From contig NZ_JAFMOW010000067.1 in assembly GCF_019049675.1 (NCBI RefSeq), forward strand, positions 62,001 through 126,000: 64,000 nucleotides of DNA, read 5' to 3'. Position 1 is the stretch's first letter; the number at the start of each line of letters is the position of its first letter. The position numbers and the translations under genes are program-made. Shown here piece after piece: positions 58,425-64,000 of the stretch. This DNA is from Rahnella bonaserana. GTDB lineage: Bacteria; Pseudomonadota; Gammaproteobacteria; Enterobacterales; Enterobacteriaceae. The notes under the pieces were generated by a model, which was not told the origin of the DNA, did no database searches, and worked only from the letters and a program-made list of their open reading frames with translations.

Positions 58425-58464
58425 TTTTAAATAAAAAGAGAAGGGCAATCAAGGAACTGCCCTT
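58425..58464 (-). terminator. Rho-independent terminator of dapB
   Basis: AAGGGCA (58441-58447) and TGCCCTT (58458-58464) form a stem with a 10-base loop, followed on the minus strand by CTCTTTTTATTT. It is about 50 bases after the dapB stop. Confidence 0.75.
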
Positions 58465-58513
58465 TTATCAAAACATTATGACCAAAACAACCACATCACA
58501 TCTAAATCATCTT

Positions 58514-60019
<1,506 letters not shown>

Positions 60020-61165
60020 ATGAAATTCAACTTAAACAAAGTCGCGCAGGCGACAACTGCTGGCCTGCTCTTCGGCTTTGCCTCTTTCGCTTCACACGCA
60101 GAAATCACCCTGATCAAACAAGACCCGCAGCCGAACGATCCGCTGAGCCGCCTGCAATTCCAGGTTGGCGGCAGTATTCGTCCGCAGTTCCAGTTCCAGA
60201 ACGGCGTGAAAAACTACAAAACCAACGGTTTTGATGGCGGCACTCGTTTCCGTTTCTCTGCCGATTATTATCTGTTTGATGATATCAGCTGGATTAACTA
60301 CTACGAACTGGGCGTAAATATCCCTGCCCTGACTGGCTGGGATAATCACTATGCAGAAGGCGCGCATAACACCAGCCGCCGTATGCTTTACACCGGTCTG
60401 AAAAGCAAAACCTACGGCCAGCTGACTTTTGGTCAGCAAAACAGCGTTTACTACGATGTGGTCGGTGCGAAAACCGATATCTGGGACTACGACATGCTCG
60501 CCCAGGCACCAGGTAATGGTGTGAACGGCGACTACGACGGTTCTTACCGTTCACGTAAAATGCTGAAATACAAAAACACCTTCGGCGATGCTGACGTGTA
60601 TGCCTCTTACCTGTTCGAGGACAATGAGCTGCTGACCGGCAAAAATGGCCTGCGTTACAAACGTAACGGCGGCGGTTCCGTCGGTGTGGATTACCACATC
60701 ACCAAAGACCTGACCTGGGGTACGGCGTACAACTACACCGACGCAGAAATGAGAAACCCGGGTGATAACACGTCTAAAGACTACAACCAGAGCATTGTCG
60801 GTACCGCGCTGAGCTGGAAACCTGGCAACTGGACAGCATCCTTCGGCGGCGGTTACTACCATGACTTCCTGACCACTGGCGTAAAAACTGAAGATCGCTT
60901 CTTCGCAGGTGATGCATACGGTCTGGAATACTTCCTCGGTTATGCCTTCCCTATCAATCAGCTGGCAGTTAAAACTATTCAGCCATACTTCATGGGCGAC
61001 CGTCTGACCTATGTGACTGGCCGTAATTACCAGCGTATTGATAACGGTCTGGGTGTGTCCTTCCAGCTTGATTACGGTTTCCGTGTTGATTACGAGCACG
61101 TGTTCACATCCTCTACCGATAACCTCGGTGATATGAACCTGATCCGTCTGCGTTACGACTTCTAA
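60020..61165 (+). CDS. Outer membrane porin (Gram-negative porin type)
   Basis: The 381-residue protein is predicted to form an outer membrane beta-barrel channel. From MKFNLNKVAQATTAGLLF a signal peptide ends ASFASHA before EITLIKQ (27 residues). The mature chain has alternating amphipathic strands, GLKSKTYGQLTFGQQNSVYY typical of general porins, and the C-terminal signature LIRLRYDF ending in Phe, needed for BAM insertion. An in-frame start 15 codons earlier would spoil the signal peptide and is rejected. The neighbouring SMP-30-like protein and LacI-type regulator suggest sugar or sugar-acid uptake, but specificity is not readable. Confidence 0.85.
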   Translation: MKFNLNKVAQATTAGLLFGFASFASHAEITLIKQDPQPNDPLSRLQFQVGGSIRPQFQFQNGVKNYKTNGFDGGTRFRFSADYYLFDDISWINYYELGVNIPALTGWDNHYAEGAHNTSRRMLYTGLKSKTYGQLTFGQQNSVYYDVVGAKTDIWDYDMLAQAPGNGVNGDYDGSYRSRKMLKYKNTFGDADVYASYLFEDNELLTGKNGLRYKRNGGGSVGVDYHITKDLTWGTAYNYTDAEMRNPGDNTSKDYNQSIVGTALSWKPGNWTASFGGGYYHDFLTTGVKTEDRFFAGDAYGLEYFLGYAFPINQLAVKTIQPYFMGDRLTYVTGRNYQRIDNGLGVSFQLDYGFRVDYEHVFTSSTDNLGDMNLIRLRYDF

Positions 61166-61184
61166 GCCTTTACGACTGAACTTT

Positions 61185-61229
61185 AAGGGCCGGCTTTACG
61201 TCTTATTGACGGGCTGGCCCTTTCTTTTT
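61185..61229 (+). terminator. Rho-independent terminator of the porin gene
   Basis: AAGGGCCGGC (61185-61194) pairs with GCTGGCCCTT (61213-61222), one G-U pair, followed by TTTCTTTTT. It is 20 bases after the porin stop. Confidence 0.85.
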
Positions 61230-61325
61230 ACATCATTTCATCTATCCCGCAGAGGCAAAGCCAGACTAGACTCATAGAGACAGTTGTCGCTATATCCATT
61301 TTGTAACCTGCAGGAGAGCTTTGCG

Positions 61326-62192
61326 ATGTCAGCATTATTCCGGTCCGACATAACTGCCATTGGCGACTATCGAGCCGAATTGGGTGAAACTCCCGTCTGG
61401 TGCCAGCGCACACAATCTTTGCTTTGGGTCGATATTCTGGCTCAGCGCGTTTTGCGCTACTGGCCTGATACCGGACAAACTCAAATTCATGAACTCCCGG
61501 CGCTGACCAGCGCAGTGTTGCTGACTGAAAAAAGAAATCATTTTTTGCTGGTTTCCGTCGACGGGATCCACCTCTACGATTACGAGCAAAAATCCCGCCA
61601 GAAGCTTTGCGATTATCCCGGTGCCGAAGGCACGCGACCGAACGAAGCAGCCATCGCGCCCGACGGTTCACTGTGGTTTGGTACGCTTGATATAAAGGAA
61701 GAGAAGGACAACGGCGAATGGTTCCGCTATGAAGCGGGGGCTGATAAACCTGAAATGATGCTCGACGGTGTCGGTTGTACCAATACGCTGGTCTGGCATG
61801 AAGGTAAAGTCTGGTTTGCCGACAGCAAGAAGAAACGCTTCTTCTCGGCCAATTCCCGCCGGATCAATCCGCTTAAAATATCCTGCTTCTCTTCAGGCGA
61901 TAAAACACCGGATGGCTCAGCACTGACACAAAATGGCTGGCTGATCACCGCCTGCTGGGGATCAAAATGCCTGCTGCGTCAGCAGATTAATCAGGGTGAA
62001 TTACTGACGCTGGACACGCAACCGGTGCCGGTGACGCAACCGAGCTGCTGCACGTTTGGTGGGCCGGATATGACAGAGCTGTTTATCACGTCAGCCCGTA
62101 AAAACCTCGACGCGCCGCATGCGCTGGAAGGTGCGTTACTGCATGTAGAAACCACCACGGTGGGTGCGCCGCAGAATTTGTTTAAACTGTGA
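61326..62192 (+). CDS. SMP-30/gluconolactonase/LRE-family protein
   Basis: The 288-residue protein has the six-bladed propeller pattern of the SMP-30/gluconolactonase family, metal-dependent sugar lactonases and related esterases. Probable metal ligands are Glu21 (LGETPVW), Asn153 (GCTNTLVW) and Asp196 (TPDGSAL); the substrate-loop Asn is Asn106 in TRPNEAAIAPDG. Start ATG at 61326 has AGGAGAG upstream; an earlier in-frame start lacks one. Downstream of a porin terminator, it may be transcribed separately. Together with the porin and LacI regulator it may serve a sugar-acid pathway, which is inference. Confidence 0.85.
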   Translation: MSALFRSDITAIGDYRAELGETPVWCQRTQSLLWVDILAQRVLRYWPDTGQTQIHELPALTSAVLLTEKRNHFLLVSVDGIHLYDYEQKSRQKLCDYPGAEGTRPNEAAIAPDGSLWFGTLDIKEEKDNGEWFRYEAGADKPEMMLDGVGCTNTLVWHEGKVWFADSKKKRFFSANSRRINPLKISCFSSGDKTPDGSALTQNGWLITACWGSKCLLRQQINQGELLTLDTQPVPVTQPSCCTFGGPDMTELFITSARKNLDAPHALEGALLHVETTTVGAPQNLFKL

Positions 62193-62202
62193 TTTTACAC
62201 AG

Positions 62203-62228
62203 ACGCCGGGCAGCCGGCGTTTCCCTTC
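62203..62228. terminator. Hairpin between the SMP-30 gene and the LacI-family gene
   Basis: ACGCCGG (62203-62209) and CCGGCGT (62214-62220) form a 7-bp stem with a 4-base loop, followed by a mixed T/C tail. It may terminate the plus-strand transcript. Confidence 0.55.
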
Positions 62229-62233
62229 CTTCT

Positions 62234-63247
62234 TCAGAACTTTGCGCTACCACAGGACTCACGGATCACCAGTGACGGGGGTAGAATGATCCGCTTCGGC
62301 GGTTCATCATTGCCTTGGATGCGGCTAAACAAAAGCTGTCCGGCTTTGCGCCCTATTTCACGGGCGGCGACGGAAACCGTGGTGAGTGCTGGCTGAACCA
62401 ATGAAGCTTCTGAAATATCATCAAACCCTACCAGCGCAAAATCGCGGCCAATGACTTTATCTTTTTGCCGGAGCGCGAGCATGACACCCAACGCCACAAT
62501 ATCCTGATAGCACACCGCCGCCGTAATCTGCGGGAAGGCAGCAAGCAGCGCCGTACAAGCCTGTGCGCCTGAACTCTGTGTCGCTTCACAACTGATGATC
62601 CATTCACTGCGCACAGGGATCTGATTTTCCAGCAATTTACTGCTATAGCCTCCCAGGCGCTGAGCGCGGGTGGAAGATCCTTCCTGCCCGCCAATAAATG
62701 CGATGTTCCGGTGTCCCTGATTAAGCAGATGCTGCGTCGCTAGCTGGATGCCGAGAAAGTTATCCGTGCCCACATAATCAAACCCGCTGTCCGCCGGAGA
62801 GCGAACTGCCATAATCACCGGGATCTGGCGCCGCTTAAGGCTTTCATAAAACAGCGCCGGCGTTTGTCTCGCCGCACACATCACCATACCGCTGGCATTG
62901 TTTTGTAGCAGAGAATCGACAAACCGCTGCTGGCGTTGCGCTGATTCCGCCGTATTGGCCAGAAATAACATCATCTGATGACTTTCCATCTCGTCACTTA
63001 ATCCCGCCGTCATTTCTGCATAGAAAGGATTGGTGATGTCGTGCAGCAGCAACCCGACCTGATTACTGCTGCGGTTACGCAGATTCGCCGCCGTCTGGTT
63101 ATACACGTATCCCAGCTCTTCCAGCGCGGCCAGCACCCGTTTGCGGGTCACGTCCGAAATCCGCCCCTGGTTGCGCAAAACCAGTGAGACCGTTGCCGTT
63201 GAAACCTGTGCATGCGCAGCAACGTCCGCCAGCGTAATGGTTGCCAT
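62234..63247 (-). CDS. LacI-family transcriptional regulator
   Basis: A sugar-responsive repressor of the LacI/GalR family. From MATITLADVAAHAQVSTATV it has 337 residues: helix-turn-helix (about 4-24), hinge helix NQTAANLRNRSSNQVG and a two-lobed effector domain ending PPSLVIRESCGSAKF. It resembles MalI in several segments (NPFYAEMTAGLSDEME, FIGGQEGSSTRAQRLGGY) but is not assigned to it. A start 50 codons upstream would lie across the operator region and is rejected. Two matching ATCGATTAA operators in the divergent promoter region suggest it controls itself and the gene at 63484. Confidence 0.9.
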   Translation of the reverse strand: MATITLADVAAHAQVSTATVSLVLRNQGRISDVTRKRVLAALEELGYVYNQTAANLRNRSSNQVGLLLHDITNPFYAEMTAGLSDEMESHQMMLFLANTAESAQRQQRFVDSLLQNNASGMVMCAARQTPALFYESLKRRQIPVIMAVRSPADSGFDYVGTDNFLGIQLATQHLLNQGHRNIAFIGGQEGSSTRAQRLGGYSSKLLENQIPVRSEWIISCEATQSSGAQACTALLAAFPQITAAVCYQDIVALGVMLALRQKDKVIGRDFALVGFDDISEASLVQPALTTVSVAAREIGRKAGQLLFSRIQGNDEPPKRIILPPSLVIRESCGSAKF

Positions 63248-63290
63248 CGCAACCTCCTGTGTGAATCTTCGGTAAGAATAAGCACAAGAT

Positions 63291-63302
63291 AAATCGATTA
63301 AC
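63291..63302. promoter_or_regulatory. Putative LacI-family operator O1
   Basis: AAATCGATTAAC matches the core of the second operator at 63422-63433 and has the central CG typical of LacI-family sites. It lies 44 bases before the repressor gene's ATG. Confidence 0.65.
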
Positions 63303-63331
63303 CTAAAAATGAGCATTTTTATCATTATTTT

Positions 63332-63347
63332 CGTGAGCACTCTCACA
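63332..63347. promoter_or_regulatory. Putative CRP-cAMP site
   Basis: CGTGAGCACTCTCACA has the consensus TGTGA-N6-TCACA with one mismatch, placed midway between the two divergent genes. It suggests catabolite-controlled expression. Confidence 0.65.
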
Positions 63348-63421
63348 ACATGTGCCCTACCCACCTGTTTTATCCGGTTTCTTGAGGTTAATCCCATTTA
63401 GCAGTCTGTTGCTGATAGAAG

Positions 63422-63433
63422 TTAATCGATTAA
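63422..63433. promoter_or_regulatory. Putative LacI-family operator O2
   Basis: TTAATCGATTAA is a perfect palindrome, 51 bases before the ATG at 63484 and 75 bases downstream of the CRP-like site, so a repressor bound here could block that gene. Confidence 0.7.
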
Positions 63434-63483
63434 TCTCAGTATCAGAACTGCTTAAAAATACAACACCAGAGGGAAAGCGGAAT

Positions 63484-64000
63484 ATGTCATCACCACTACG
63501 TACTGCCTCTTACGATAAATCCCCAGAGATTTGCGTTCAGGGTTTTGATCATGCCGCTTGTGAAGGATGGGAAACCATTGCCCGCACGCTTTTGCAGAAA
63601 ATTACCCAGCGTACCGCGACCAGAACCGTGCTGGTGATTGACTGCTATCCGGGCGTGGACCTCACTGAGTTGCAGAATCATCTGATTCAGTTGTTGCCAG
63701 CCAGTCTGATCGTCGATGCGGATCAGGCCAAACGCCCTGAAGGGGAAGTCCACACCCTGATCAAACGCAACCTGACTGACGATCGTGTATTTGGCGTCAT
63801 CTCATGCCATCAGTTAGAGGAGTTTTTTGACAGTGAAAAAATCAGTGAGATTCAGGCGAAAATCAACGCAGCGGAAGGTCTGGTTGTGGTGTTCGGTCCC
63901 GGTGCAGCACTGATTTCCCGTGGCGATATTCTGGTTTATGCCGATCTGGCGCGCTGGGAAATTCAGCAACGGTATCGCCGTGGCGAACTGGGTAACTGGG
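63484..64000 (+). CDS. N-terminal part of an unassigned, probably sugar-metabolism, protein (partial)
   Basis: The frame starts at ATG 63484 with GAGGGAAAG upstream and is still open at the window edge after 172 codons. The visible part (MSSPLRTASYDKSPEICVQG, then ARTLLQKITQR, VLVIDCYPGVDLTEL, LTDDRVFGVISCHQLEEFF, DILVYADLARWEIQQRYRRG) has the look of a kinase-like alpha/beta domain. I vaguely associate such a domain with the front of class I mannose-6-phosphate-isomerase-like proteins, but this is weak. No P-loop is evident. It is divergent from the LacI-family regulator with operator and CRP-like sites between. Confidence 0.55.
   Translation, partial: MSSPLRTASYDKSPEICVQGFDHAACEGWETIARTLLQKITQRTATRTVLVIDCYPGVDLTELQNHLIQLLPASLIVDADQAKRPEGEVHTLIKRNLTDDRVFGVISCHQLEEFFDSEKISEIQAKINAAEGLVVVFGPGAALISRGDILVYADLARWEIQQRYRRGELGNW

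Noticed and set aside
63248-63397. 50-codon N-terminal extension of the LacI-family regulator
   Set aside because: The extension precedes the helix-turn-helix, is unlike the family and would overlie the operator and CRP-like sites.

Overview
The window is chromosomal DNA from an enterobacterium. Gene content, gene order and protein similarity to Escherichia coli are high, but several loci differ in ways that point to the Yersiniaceae, probably a Rahnella- or Serratia-like genus. Examples are the long SgrT, the ChiA-type chitinase beside carAB and the acyl-CoA ligase between ilvIH and leuO. The genus is an inference from gene content; no database was searched.

Left part (1-15200): the head of the division and cell wall (dcw) cluster runs leftward (mraZ-rsmH-ftsL-ftsI-murE-murF-mraY, with mraY cut by the window edge). 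It is driven by a recognisable mra promoter with MraZ-box repeats. Next come cra, ilvIH, a long-chain acyl-CoA ligase and leuO, all on the minus strand. leuO diverges from leuLABCD, which carries a complete attenuator: a leader peptide rich in rare CUA leucine codons followed by a perfect terminator hairpin.

Middle (20000-31990): between leuD and setA sits an accessory insert with an intact gene for a YopT-like (peptidase family C58) protein and a badly decayed tandem copy of it. The sugar-phosphate stress locus follows: setA, the SgrS small RNA with its peptide SgrT, and divergent sgrR. An ERIC repeat lies between SgrS and setA. Next is a TPP riboswitch with an unusually large P3 insertion, then thiBPQ, a DedA-family gene (yabI) and polB, whose start codon is unclear.

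Right-middle (32199-49100): rapA, rluA, djlA, then lptD-surA-pdxA-rsmA-apaG-apaH, folA, yjjPB, a LysE-family exporter and kefFC. Most of this is conserved core, with clear bidirectional terminators between convergent genes.

Right (49200-64000): a secreted multidomain chitinase and an unrecognised three-part protein sit where E. coli has other genes. The unknown gene is bracketed by a 28/30-base direct repeat of the 3' end of carB, a likely scar of an insertion or recombination. carAB (TTG-initiated carA, ArgR-box promoter) and dapB follow. The window ends in an accessory sugar-related cluster: an outer-membrane porin, an SMP-30/gluconolactonase-like protein, a LacI-family repressor with two matching operators and a CRP site, and the beginning of a divergent gene.

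No rRNA, tRNA, CRISPR array, intact insertion sequence or prophage was seen.
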